DNA from: Desulfococcaceae bacterium HSG9
GTDB lineage: Bacteria; Desulfobacterota; Desulfobacteria; Desulfobacterales; JAUCGF01
NCBI GenBank assembly: GCA_030378005.1
Contig: JAUCGF010000129.1
Coordinates: 1-38,668 of the forward strand
Reading direction: 5' to 3'
DNA: 38,668 bases
Both the position numbers and the translations under genes were made by a program. Shown here one piece after another: positions 7,745 to 15,506 of this stretch (positions are counted from its first letter, which is position 1; every line of letters begins with the position of its first letter). Below the pieces are notes generated by a model, which saw only the letters and a program-made list of their open reading frames with translations, was not told where the DNA came from and did not search any database.

Positions 7745-9037
7745 TTAAAAAAAACCAAACGCATCGGTAAACGTATAGTTCGTTCCCATCAGAGGAATAC
7801 CGGTCATTGCGCAGGATTCCAGCGTCATGGATCTTAAATCTTCCCGCTCCATATTGGCCAAAGCTGTTTTACCGGCGGCCTTGGCAATGAGAACAGCCTC
7901 GTAGGTCATGCCTTGGATATAATTGGCGACTTTTTGGGCGGCATCGTCAATATCGAGCTTTTTGCGGCGTTCCGGGTCCTGGGTGCCGATTCCAAACGCG
8001 CATTTGCCTTCATGGCAACGCAGGCAGACTACGCATCCCATAGCAATCATCGTTCCGGTTCCGATTGCCACGGCATCCGCTCCCAGAGCCATCGCTTTGA
8101 CAACATCGGATCCATCCTTGATACCGCCGGAGACAATCAGGCTGATTTCCTCTTTAAGGCCCATTTCTTCCAGCGCCCGGGTTGCTTGAACAATGGCCGG
8201 CAGAGTGGGGATACCGAGATGGGCTGTGGCAACCACAGGGGCGGCACCGGTGCCGCCCTCAGAACCGTCAATAACGATTCCATCGACCCCGGTCTTGGCT
8301 GCGATTTTAACATCTTCCTTGACGCGGCCCGCAGCGATTTTAACAAATATCGGTATCTTCCAATCGGTGACATCTCTGAGTTCCTGTATTTTAAGAACCA
8401 TATCGTCCGCACCAAAAATATCCCCGTGCCGCGGATGACTATGCAGATCAATACCTTCAGGAAGCTGACGAAATTCAGCGATTTCCTTGGTGATTTTGCT
8501 TCCCATCAGATGGCCGGAAAGACCGGGCTTGGCTCCAATTCCGCAGATGACTTCCAACGCATCCGCGGCTTCAATATTTGCCAGTGAAAAGCCCATTCGG
8601 CTAGGGGTAATCTGGACCACTTGTTTATAAGAATTGTCCCTTTCCTCCGGCAGCAAACCGCCTTCTCCATTGTTGATGGACGTTCCCACAATTTGGGTGG
8701 ACTTCGCCAGAGCGGTTTTGGACTCTTTGCTGAGTGCGCCGTAAGACATACCGGAAATCATAATCGGAGTCTCAATGACCAGGGGATTCTTGGCAAAACG
8801 CGATCCCAGGACAGTTTGCGTCCGGCAATCCTCACGGTAGGTGTCAATTGACAGACGCGAGAGTTGCGAAGGCAAAACCAGCAGATCATCAAAAGAGGGA
8901 TACTTTTGGGTTGATCCGCAGCCGCGGATGCGATGCTTACCGGTTGCGGCTTTGTATTTGATTTCGGAAATCGTCTCTGGATTCCAGACACCGCGCTGAA
9001 TATCTTTGACCTTCACTTTTTTTGTATTTTCTGTCAT
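7745..9037 (-). CDS. FMN-binding glutamate synthase domain protein, MgsC-like
   Basis: The product has 430 residues and corresponds to the FMN/iron-sulfur domain of glutamate synthase. Visible are ISGMSYGALSKESKTALAKS, the catalytic-core block VDGIVIDGSEGGTGAAP, the phosphate-binding LIVSGGIKDGSDVVKAMALG, and the 3Fe-4S cysteines in CVVCLRCHEGKCAFGIGTQ. Stand-alone versions occur either as archaeal-type glutamate synthase subunits or as N-methylglutamate synthase MgsC. The order (GS-like, class II amidotransferase, GXGXG, FMN subunit) matches gmaS-mgsABC of methylamine users. It would catalyse the last step, attaching an amine to the glutamate skeleton. Its start overlaps the previous gene's stop by 4 bases. 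Confidence 0.88.
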   Translation of the reverse strand: MTENTKKVKVKDIQRGVWNPETISEIKYKAATGKHRIRGCGSTQKYPSFDDLLVLPSQLSRLSIDTYREDCRTQTVLGSRFAKNPLVIETPIMISGMSYGALSKESKTALAKSTQIVGTSINNGEGGLLPEERDNSYKQVVQITPSRMGFSLANIEAADALEVICGIGAKPGLSGHLMGSKITKEIAEFRQLPEGIDLHSHPRHGDIFGADDMVLKIQELRDVTDWKIPIFVKIAAGRVKEDVKIAAKTGVDGIVIDGSEGGTGAAPVVATAHLGIPTLPAIVQATRALEEMGLKEEISLIVSGGIKDGSDVVKAMALGADAVAIGTGTMIAMGCVVCLRCHEGKCAFGIGTQDPERRKKLDIDDAAQKVANYIQGMTYEAVLIAKAAGKTALANMEREDLRSMTLESCAMTGIPLMGTNYTFTDAFGFF

Positions 9038-9738
9038 TTTGGCGCCTCCGTCCGTTTATGGGTTGGTTTGAACAGAACGTATTCATGCCGGCCGGAGACG
9101 TTCGGCACAATACTTTTAAAGTCATCCACGCCCTGTTCAATATTGTATTTTTTAAAGAGCGCCTCTACGGCTTTTTTTTCTTTGTCTTCAATGGAGATCA
9201 GGGTGACGTTCCCTCCGAGTTTGTCTTCAACATCCGGATCGAGAACGTGGATAACACCGTTATACATTGACTCTCCGATTCCCTTGCCGACTTTGCCCAG
9301 GAAAATGATACGGCCTCCCAGGGTCATTTTTCCACACCAAAGCCCCACGTCACCGCATACAATCAGATTTCCACCTTTCATGCCCCAACCGGCGCGACTG
9401 CCGCTATGGCCTTTTACCACAATGGTTCCGCCCACCATGGAAGGTGCACAATTACTGCCCGTGTTCATCTCAACGATAATTTCACCGGCACCCATATTAT
9501 CACCTGTATATAAACCGGTGTTCCCCTTGATGATAATTGACGGCCCTTGTAAAAAGCCACCGGTATAAAACCCGGTGCTGCCCTCCACCGATACCGTCCG
9601 CGAGCCTTTGAGCGCCGTGGCGAAGTTATGGACGGAATGGGGATTCTTCACAACAATATCGTCGTCTTGCCGGATCAACTCCTTGAGTTTGCGATTCACA
9701 TCCTGTGTACTCATCCCGGCTATATCTAAACTGACCAT
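9034..9738 (-). CDS. GXGXG glutamate synthase C-terminal-type protein, MgsB-like
   Basis: The product has 234 residues. A right-handed beta-helix is visible as a series of Gly-rich rungs: NTGLYTGDNMGAGEIIVEM, MVGGTIVVKGHSGSRAGWGM, GGNLIVCGDVGLWCG and GGRIIFLGKVGKGIGESM. This is the structural C-terminal domain of glutamate synthase, here a separate subunit as in MgsB or archaeal-type enzymes. It overlaps the class II amidotransferase gene by 13 bases and the FMN subunit gene by 4, so the three subunits should be made in balance. Confidence 0.88.
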   Translation of the reverse strand: MVSLDIAGMSTQDVNRKLKELIRQDDDIVVKNPHSVHNFATALKGSRTVSVEGSTGFYTGGFLQGPSIIIKGNTGLYTGDNMGAGEIIVEMNTGSNCAPSMVGGTIVVKGHSGSRAGWGMKGGNLIVCGDVGLWCGKMTLGGRIIFLGKVGKGIGESMYNGVIHVLDPDVEDKLGGNVTLISIEDKEKKAVEALFKKYNIEQGVDDFKSIVPNVSGRHEYVLFKPTHKRTEAPK

Positions 9739-10625
9739 ATTTTTACACCTCCTGGTTCCATCTCCGTTGCATAGACGTCGGAGATAATGGGGGTTAATGC
9801 GATCTGTTCCGACCCGAAAAGAACAGTTCCGTCTTCTCCTTCATAAAATACCACCGGTTTAAATGCCAACCGATCTCGCAAAGCTCCAATCTGATCACAA
9901 GTGGCGGCCAAAATGGTAAAAAGCCCGTCAAAGGTGTCCAGAGCCGTATGAAGGGCGCCTTCCAGGTCTTGTCCTTTTTCTTTCATCTGATATGCGATAA
10001 AATGAGCGGCCATTTCAGAATCGTTGGACGTTTTAAAGCGAACACCGAGGCTTTCAAGTTTCCTTCTCATTTTGAAATAATTTGTAAACTGGCCGTTGTG
10101 TACGAGAGATAATTCCGGGTACAGATAGGATACAAAAGGGTGAGCAAAGTTGATATTTTCAACACTTTCGGTTGCCAGTCGCACATGGCCGATGCCGTGT
10201 GTGCATGTGCCGGCTTTAATTTCATGGGATTGTGCAAGTTCTTCGGCAGAACCCTGATCCTTGTAAATTTTGATTTGTTTTCCCAGAGAATGGACACATA
10301 GGTTTTCATCAGAGTCGATATCCCAGTGCAAGCCGGATATTTGGTCAGAGTCAATATCAACAGTTCCTTCAAAAAAGGTGAACACACCTCCTCCACGATA
10401 TACTTTCGAATTCGTTATATGACCATATTTTTCTACAATATCGTGAAGATTCGTTTCATAAGCCGGGTCCGTCATGGAGACCCGGACTTGAATATTGTCG
10501 CGTTGCTCATAAAGAGCCAGACCGGTGGCATCCCGACCGCGGTGGACAAGTTCTTTGAGCATATTGATCAAGTCGGATTCCAACGTATCACTTTGCTTGA
10601 CAATGAGTCCCGCTATTCCGCACAT
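9726..10625 (-). CDS. Class II glutamine amidotransferase, MgsA-like
   Basis: The product has 299 residues and begins MCGIAGLIVKQSD. Cys2 becomes the N-terminal nucleophile after Met removal. Other class II (Ntn) blocks are ELVHRGRDATGLALYEQ, GIGHVRLATES, LVHNGQFTNYFKMRRKLE and TSNDSEMAAHFIA. The domain takes the gamma-glutamyl group of glutamine or a gamma-glutamylamide and passes ammonia or amine on. The size and context fit MgsA, the first N-methylglutamate synthase subunit. A GGAGG ribosome site lies 6 bases from the ATG. An asparagine-synthase-like or archaeal GltS role is the alternative. Confidence 0.88.
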   Translation of the reverse strand: MCGIAGLIVKQSDTLESDLINMLKELVHRGRDATGLALYEQRDNIQVRVSMTDPAYETNLHDIVEKYGHITNSKVYRGGGVFTFFEGTVDIDSDQISGLHWDIDSDENLCVHSLGKQIKIYKDQGSAEELAQSHEIKAGTCTHGIGHVRLATESVENINFAHPFVSYLYPELSLVHNGQFTNYFKMRRKLESLGVRFKTSNDSEMAAHFIAYQMKEKGQDLEGALHTALDTFDGLFTILAATCDQIGALRDRLAFKPVVFYEGEDGTVLFGSEQIALTPIISDVYATEMEPGGVKIWSV

Positions 10626-10693
10626 GGCAAACCTCCTACATAAGTTTAAGCATTTACGTTTCCTTACGGATTTTTCTTGCTCTTAATCTTGCT

Positions 10694-10727
10694 CTTGCTC
10701 TTAATCGTATCATTGATTAAGAGCAAG
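10694..10727. terminator. Hexamer-repeat hairpin between GS-like and amidotransferase genes
   Basis: The perfect 13-base arms CTTGCTCTTAATC (10694-10706) and GATTAAGAGCAAG (10715-10727) enclose 8 bases. They are preceded by tandem CTTAAT/CTTGCT hexamers. The same TAATC-type hexamer family forms the hairpins at 28393-28665. It could lower read-through from the synthetase gene into the downstream genes, or just be a mobile palindrome. Confidence 0.6.
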
Positions 10728-10772
10728 AAATTTAGTTCTTATAAAATGGGGAAGCTATTTAATCATTGATCC

Positions 10773-12110
10773 TTATAACTGAAAGGAGTACTCATTAAAC
10801 TCCCAATCCGTTACATATTTACGAAAACGATCCAATTCATCTTCTTTAAGAGCGATAAAGGCTTGAATCAATTCCGGGCCCATGGCATCACACAGCACTT
10901 TGTCAGCCTTGAGTTCTTCCAGGGCATCACGCAGGTAAAAAGGGATAGTTTCATAAGTTCCGGGTTCAACACCGTAAATATCACCGACTGCATGTTCCCC
11001 GGGTTCAATTTTATTTTCGATACCATCAAGCCCGGCGGCAAAAGCGGCCGCAAAAACCAAATATGGGTTGGCCGATGCGCAGGGAGCGCGGTTTTCCACG
11101 CGAGTTGCCGACCCTCTTTCGTCTGGTACGCGGCAATAAACCGTGCGGTTATCAAGCCCCCAGGCCAGATAATAAGGCGCAAAGGAATCGGGGACGTATC
11201 GTTTATATGAATTAATGGTCGGTGCAAACAATGCTGACATTCCCTTGGCATGTGCCATTTGGCCACCTAAGAAATAACGTGTCAGATCAGAAATTCCATG
11301 TTGTCCTTCGGAATCATTAAAAAGGTTTTTGCGGGTCTCAGGATCACTTAACGACAAGTGAATGTGGTATCCGCTTCCACCTCCGTTAGTAGTAGGACGG
11401 CCCATAAAGGTTAGGTGTAAATTGTTCTGAGCGGCCATTTCCTTGCAAACATATTTGAAAGTGAAAGAGTCGTCAGCCATTTTCATAGCTTCGTCATATT
11501 TCCAGTTGATTTCATACTGGCTTGGGAAAAACTCGTGATTCATGTAAAGAATATCGAGGCCCATATCTGTCAAGGTGTTCTGAAGCTTGGTTAAAAAACC
11601 AGCCTTATCGCATGAGGGATTAATCTGATATACACAGGCCAGGTTGGAATTGTATAAATTCGTGGGGTTACCTGCTCCTGGCTCGAAAAGGAAAAATTCC
11701 AACTCGGTGGCGCAAACAGCCCGAAGTTTTTTTTCTGCGTATTTTTTCAAGATACGCTGAAGACAATGGCGCGGATCAACAGGTATGGGCTTACCATCTC
11801 GGAAGGCGTTACCGATCACGCGGGCCGTACCATCAAGATAGGGCAGCACAGTAAACGTGTTCAGGTCCGGTATAACCGTCATGTCTTTCCACTCAATTTC
11901 GTATCCGCATCCGGTCTCTGCCGCCACGTCGTTGCCCAAGTGGATAGCATATATTGCCTGAGCGAATCCAAGCCCTTCTTCGGCCACCGCTTCCAAGTGT
12001 TTGGCCGGCATTGTTTTGCCTCGATTAATCCCATACAAATCAGGGTATTCAAGTCGCAAAGAGGTTATGTTGTTAGCCTTGATAATCTCTTGAATTTCTT
12101 TTAACTCCAT
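10773..12110 (-). CDS. Glutamine synthetase family protein, probable gamma-glutamylamide (GmaS/PuuA-like) synthetase
   Basis: The product has 445 residues. Synthetase motifs are visible: the metal-binding VCATELEFFLF, the GSGYHIHLSLSD block, NSYKRYVPDSFAPYYLAWG, and RGSATRVENRAPCASANPYL. The N-terminal domain reads DLYGINRGKTMPAKHLEAVA, and the DGSS loop that binds ammonium in true glutamine synthetase is absent (EGLGFAQAIYAIH there instead). That supports an amine rather than ammonia as acceptor, giving a gamma-glutamylamide from glutamate, ATP and amine. With the adjacent MgsABC-like genes it is most like GmaS; the particular amine is unknown. It is the first gene of the cluster, with a strong AGGAGGG ribosome site and a promoter upstream. 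Confidence 0.88.
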   Translation of the reverse strand: MELKEIQEIIKANNITSLRLEYPDLYGINRGKTMPAKHLEAVAEEGLGFAQAIYAIHLGNDVAAETGCGYEIEWKDMTVIPDLNTFTVLPYLDGTARVIGNAFRDGKPIPVDPRHCLQRILKKYAEKKLRAVCATELEFFLFEPGAGNPTNLYNSNLACVYQINPSCDKAGFLTKLQNTLTDMGLDILYMNHEFFPSQYEINWKYDEAMKMADDSFTFKYVCKEMAAQNNLHLTFMGRPTTNGGGSGYHIHLSLSDPETRKNLFNDSEGQHGISDLTRYFLGGQMAHAKGMSALFAPTINSYKRYVPDSFAPYYLAWGLDNRTVYCRVPDERGSATRVENRAPCASANPYLVFAAAFAAGLDGIENKIEPGEHAVGDIYGVEPGTYETIPFYLRDALEELKADKVLCDAMGPELIQAFIALKEDELDRFRKYVTDWEFNEYSFQL

Positions 12111-12175
12111 GGCGATCCCTCCTTTTGTTTTTATTATTTTTCAAAATGTAATAAAAATAACATTTATAATTTATG

Positions 12176-12205
12176 ATTGTAATATTTGATTCACCATATT
12201 GTCAA
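12176..12205 (-). promoter_or_regulatory. Sigma-70-type promoter for the amine cluster
   Basis: The minus strand has TTGACA (12205-12200), an 18-base spacer and TACAAT (12181-12176), one mismatch from consensus, about 65 bases upstream of the synthetase ATG in very AT-rich DNA. Activity is inferred. Confidence 0.6.
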
Positions 12206-12213
12206 GAATAAAA

Positions 12214-12353
12214 TCAGCTTCCAAAATATGTTTCCTGAATATATTTTTCCTTTTTCAATTGATCCGGCCGTCCTTTCATCTTCATTCTGCCGGTTTCCAA
12301 TTTGACATCAGCGCCCGGCCTAATGCCAGCATCTATCGCTCTCCGCCGCTCAA
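12214..12353 (-). pseudogene. Decayed livF (branched-chain amino-acid/amide ABC transporter ATPase) remnant
   Basis: One frame reads LSGGER, a stop, then MLALGRALMSN, matching the LivF signature block LSGGEQQMLALGRALMS. A neighbouring frame then reads VKLETGRMKMKGRPDQLKKE and ends YIQETYFGS before TGA at 12214-12216. This matches the LivF C-terminus (LETGR, then a YLG-type end). The Walker B region between the two blocks is deleted and the upstream two thirds are missing. The remnant lies directly upstream of the synthetase promoter and in the same orientation, so a Liv-type importer probably once belonged to the cluster. Confidence 0.65.
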
Positions 12354-12521
12354 TCTTTTGGCTTCGTTGTAAGGTTCTTCATAAAGCTTCAGGGCATCCT
12401 CCATGCGGAACAGGAATGCGTATTTTCCTTTTCTTATCCGTTTTCCTTGTAGTTACAGGCCTGAATCCACAAACAGATACAAAAACATCAATTAAAAAAT
12501 CGCGGACATTCAAATTATCAG
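12354..12521 (-). other. Gene debris downstream of the DUF1566 gene
   Basis: No intact gene. One minus-strand frame holds FRMEDALKLYEEPYNEAKR, weakly reminiscent of IS630-family transposases (MED-LxLYxEPYDxxRP). Another short frame starts at the TGA of the DUF1566 gene (MTDNLNVRDFLIDVFVSVCG) and is unrecognised. The stretch is probably a junction between transposon and transporter remnants. Confidence 0.35.
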
Positions 12522-12615
12522 TCATTGCCCGGCGCGTACTAAACGCACATAGCTGACGTTGACGAGGTAGTTGAGGTTGACTTTGCCCACGTTGAAATTG
12601 ACGTTCCACGCCAAC
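12522..12615 (-). repeat. Probable DGR variable repeat (VR)
   Basis: From the TGG GCG-like start of the AWNVNF block to the stop, codons are almost all of the form NNC. The run AAC CTC AAC TAC CTC GTC, followed by AAC GTC AGC, is expected if AAC codons of an adenine-rich template were mutated at their A positions. The rest of the gene uses ordinary AT-rich third positions (AAT, AAA, GAT). The invariant VRLVRAGQ end would sit by the homing-initiation site. The boundaries are estimated. Confidence 0.65.
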
Positions 12616-13292
12616 CCCGGCGAAAGTTTCACAGTGTCAGAACTCCAGCACCATCGCTGATTTTTATCAAATACAGGATCGATATACCTGCCATTTACCT
12701 TTTCTCTTTCAAGCAAAGACACCAATTCCTCAATCGTGGGCAGTCTCCAGTCGTTATAGCCCCCTAAGCCTTGACGGTTCAACTTACGAATGTAATCATT
12801 TGCATCTTTGTATTCCATATAATTATCAGAACCAGACTGCTGCCACATCAGACCTGTTTTCCGATCTATAACTGTGCCATTATCTTTAAAATCGTTTTTA
12901 AAATTCCCGGATTTATTCCAATCCCTATCAAAAAAGTTATGTTTCTTCAGCATGGCTTTGACATCGTCATTGGAAAGCTCTGTGGATATGCCACGGAGCC
13001 TGACACTTGGATGCACTGAAGTTACAGGTTTAAGTTTCGGTGGTTTGGTTACCTTCGGAATTTCAGTGGTTTTTGATGTCGAACGCGGTGAGGGGATAGC
13101 CCTGGTTTTCGGGAGTGATTGAGAAATTTTTGTGCCATACGCGATATTGTATTTTTTAACAATCGCTTCTAATTTTTTTATTTTTTTATTATAAAACCAA
13201 GATGTTATACCAACTGTCATAGGAATGATAATAGAACAAACGATAGCTATAGTAACAACAGGATTCTCTTTTATTTTACCAATCATATTCAT
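12522..13292 (-). CDS. Membrane-anchored DUF1566 protein, probable DGR-diversified target
   Basis: The product has 256 residues. A short cytoplasmic N-terminus is followed by one membrane helix (about residues 12-33, VVTIAIVCSIIIPMTVGITS). Next come a basic, possibly coiled segment, a Pro/Ser/Thr-rich linker (about 60-95), and a DUF1566 C-type-lectin-like domain from about residue 135: DNGTVIDRKTGLMWQQSGS, GGYNDWRLPTIEELVSLLE and RWCWSSDTV. The C-terminus (GLAWNVNFNVGKVNLNYLVN, then VSYVRLVRAGQ) matches the variable region of DGR targets of this family. The domain would be displayed outside the inner membrane as a diversified ligand binder. No reverse transcriptase or template repeat is in the window. 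Confidence 0.85.
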   Translation of the reverse strand: MNMIGKIKENPVVTIAIVCSIIIPMTVGITSWFYNKKIKKLEAIVKKYNIAYGTKISQSLPKTRAIPSPRSTSKTTEIPKVTKPPKLKPVTSVHPSVRLRGISTELSNDDVKAMLKKHNFFDRDWNKSGNFKNDFKDNGTVIDRKTGLMWQQSGSDNYMEYKDANDYIRKLNRQGLGGYNDWRLPTIEELVSLLEREKVNGRYIDPVFDKNQRWCWSSDTVKLSPGLAWNVNFNVGKVNLNYLVNVSYVRLVRAGQ

Positions 13293-13367
13293 TTGAAATG
13301 CCTGTTTTGAATCTTTTGTTTATGCTTTGGATATAATTGTCAATCATAGCGTTGTTTTCGGCACGGC

Positions 13368-15506
13368 TTATTTCTTCAATTCCTCTTTAACAGTTAGTCC
13401 TATCCTTTCCAATGTTATCGGCTTTTTAAGATATTTGCCGGCGCCTGATTTTTGGGCTTCCTTAACCTCATCTGTATCAGCGAACCCGCTGACTATGATC
13501 GCCTTTTGGCCAGGGTGAATTTTGATGATCCTCTGGTATGTTTCACGACCGTTTATGCCCGGGTCCATAATCATATCAAGCAATACCAAATCCACAGTGT
13601 TTTCTTTCAAATATTCAACGGCCTCCTCGCCGCTGGAAACGGCTTCAGCCTTATAGTCGAGTGTGTCCAACATTTTACAGGAAATATCTCTCTGGCTTTC
13701 CACATCATCAACAACAAGAACCGTTTCTCCGTCACCTTTGAAATCTTTGACAGGTATGGACAAAGCCATATCCGATATTTTATCCCTTGTTATCGGAAAG
13801 TACAACTCAAACACAGTGCCGTTCTTGTCACTTGTCACATTTATGTAGCCTTTATGATCCAGTACGACATTCCATACCACGGCCAGCCCCAAACCGGTGC
13901 CGCTCCGACCCATCACTTTTTTGGTGTAAAACGGTTCAAAAATCTTATCAAGGTCATCTGATGATATTCCCGAACCATCGTCTGATACAGCCAGGACTGC
14001 ATATTCACCTGTGTTTACATCATCATACACCCTTAGAGGTCTGTCTATATAGCGGTTCACAGTCGCTATGGTGACATTGCCGCCGCCCTTGATCGCTTCC
14101 GAGGCGTTTGACACCAGATTCATTATCGCCTTTGTGATATGAACAGGAGAGCCGCTTATGTTAAATAAGTCAGCGTCGAGGCGTTTTTTTACTTTGGCTG
14201 TAGGATGAAAGTGTTCAAGTTTTTTAAATTCCGGCGAATTTAAATAATCGCTGATAACATCATTTAAGTTCAGCGGTTCTTTTGTTATGGCCGCTCCTCT
14301 TGCCACAGTTAACAAATCCTGGACAATAGCGACCGCTCTGTTGCCAGACTTCTGCATTGTCTCAAGAGGTTTCTTGAACTTACTGTCTTCAGGTAAATCC
14401 AATAAAAGCAATTCCGGGTAGCTGACAATCCCGGAAAGCACATTATTCAGATCGTGGGCCACACCGCCAGCCAAAAGTCCCACAGATTCCATTTTTTTGG
14501 ATCGTTGAAGTTTTTTTTCACTCTCACGCAATGCTTTTTCCATGCGTTTACGATCAGTTATATCCCTGATGATACCTCTGAAACCGACTTTCTGACCATT
14601 TTTATTTTTAACGAGAGAAGCTGAAGTCTGTACAGTTCGCTTTTCCCCATTTTTTCTTAGAAGCTCATACTCAAATAATTTGGTCGGTATTCCGGTCTCC
14701 CACACTTCACCAAATATTTTAAATACTTTTTTCCTGTTTTCTTGGTCTAAATATTTATCGTTTTCCAAGCCTGTCAATTCATCAGGAGGATATCCTATGA
14801 TTTTAGTGAATGCTTCATTGAAAAAGGTTATTTCACCTCTCTGATTGACTTCATAATAGCCATCTTCTATGCTTGCAAGAATCGTTCTGTATTTCGCCTC
14901 GCTCTCCTTTAAAGCATCCTCCGTTCGCTTACGTTCGGCCCATTTTACCATCATCCAGCCTAAAAGCGCCGTAGTCACCGGATATATCAGCATCACCGGC
15001 AGGCTGATCTTGGACAGCACGCCCATCGCCACCGTCCAAGGCAGCGAGAGCATCCAAAGCAGCATAGCAACATGGACGACAATACCGAGGATGTACAACT
15101 CACTTGTGGAAATATATTCCTCCCTGGTGTTGCGGAAATGTCGCCAGGCCAAGCCGATACCTCCCGATGTGACAATGACCGCCACACCAGTCCATGCACC
15201 GCCCCCGCCCATGTATAGACGGAAAGCGCCCATCATCAACGCTGCCAAAAGCATGGGAACAGTTCCAAAAAAAAGTCCGGTTAAACTGATCAACACCGAG
15301 CGTGTGTCAAACATAATCCCAGGTCTGAATTCCCAGGGATTCAGCATGATAGCGATGCCGACGGACCCGATAATGACGCCGGTGAAGAACTGTTGAACAG
15401 TAGGTTTCCCGCCCCGCGGCCTATGCCCCAGCATGTCATATATCAGGCACAGCGCCAGCAAGAGTGCGGCATTGTTAACCAATTCAATAATACTTGATGA
15501 ATTCAT
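13368..15506 (-). CDS. Hybrid sensor histidine kinase (5TM-LYT, PAS, HisKA/HATPase, receiver)
   Basis: The product has 712 residues. Residues 1-190 contain several membrane helices and a GAFRLYMGGGG segment typical of LytS-YhcK (5TMR-LYT) sensor domains. Residues 201-320 are a PAS domain (ILASIEDGYYEVNQRGEITF). The kinase core has the phospho-acceptor H351 in GGVAHDLNNVLSGI, the N box NLVSNASEAI, and the G boxes DDGSGIS and GRSGTGLGLAVVW. Residues 594-712 form a receiver domain with acidic residues D600/D601, phospho-acceptor D644 (LVLLDMIMD) and a conserved Lys (YLKKP). No output regulator gene is adjacent, so the signal may pass to an unlinked partner. It may sense a small molecule at the membrane. 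Confidence 0.93.
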   Translation of the reverse strand: MNSSSIIELVNNAALLLALCLIYDMLGHRPRGGKPTVQQFFTGVIIGSVGIAIMLNPWEFRPGIMFDTRSVLISLTGLFFGTVPMLLAALMMGAFRLYMGGGGAWTGVAVIVTSGGIGLAWRHFRNTREEYISTSELYILGIVVHVAMLLWMLSLPWTVAMGVLSKISLPVMLIYPVTTALLGWMMVKWAERKRTEDALKESEAKYRTILASIEDGYYEVNQRGEITFFNEAFTKIIGYPPDELTGLENDKYLDQENRKKVFKIFGEVWETGIPTKLFEYELLRKNGEKRTVQTSASLVKNKNGQKVGFRGIIRDITDRKRMEKALRESEKKLQRSKKMESVGLLAGGVAHDLNNVLSGIVSYPELLLLDLPEDSKFKKPLETMQKSGNRAVAIVQDLLTVARGAAITKEPLNLNDVISDYLNSPEFKKLEHFHPTAKVKKRLDADLFNISGSPVHITKAIMNLVSNASEAIKGGGNVTIATVNRYIDRPLRVYDDVNTGEYAVLAVSDDGSGISSDDLDKIFEPFYTKKVMGRSGTGLGLAVVWNVVLDHKGYINVTSDKNGTVFELYFPITRDKISDMALSIPVKDFKGDGETVLVVDDVESQRDISCKMLDTLDYKAEAVSSGEEAVEYLKENTVDLVLLDMIMDPGINGRETYQRIIKIHPGQKAIIVSGFADTDEVKEAQKSGAGKYLKKPITLERIGLTVKEELKK

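Noticed and set aside
7745..10625. Ordinary bacterial NADPH glutamate synthase split by frameshifts
   Set aside because: The three frames are complete, with their own starts and small overlaps, in the order known for separate-subunit enzymes. Nothing suggests broken fusion.
12302..12556. 84-codon plus-strand frame
   Set aside because: It is antisense to LivF-like debris and to the end of the DUF1566 gene, with no ribosome site or resemblance.
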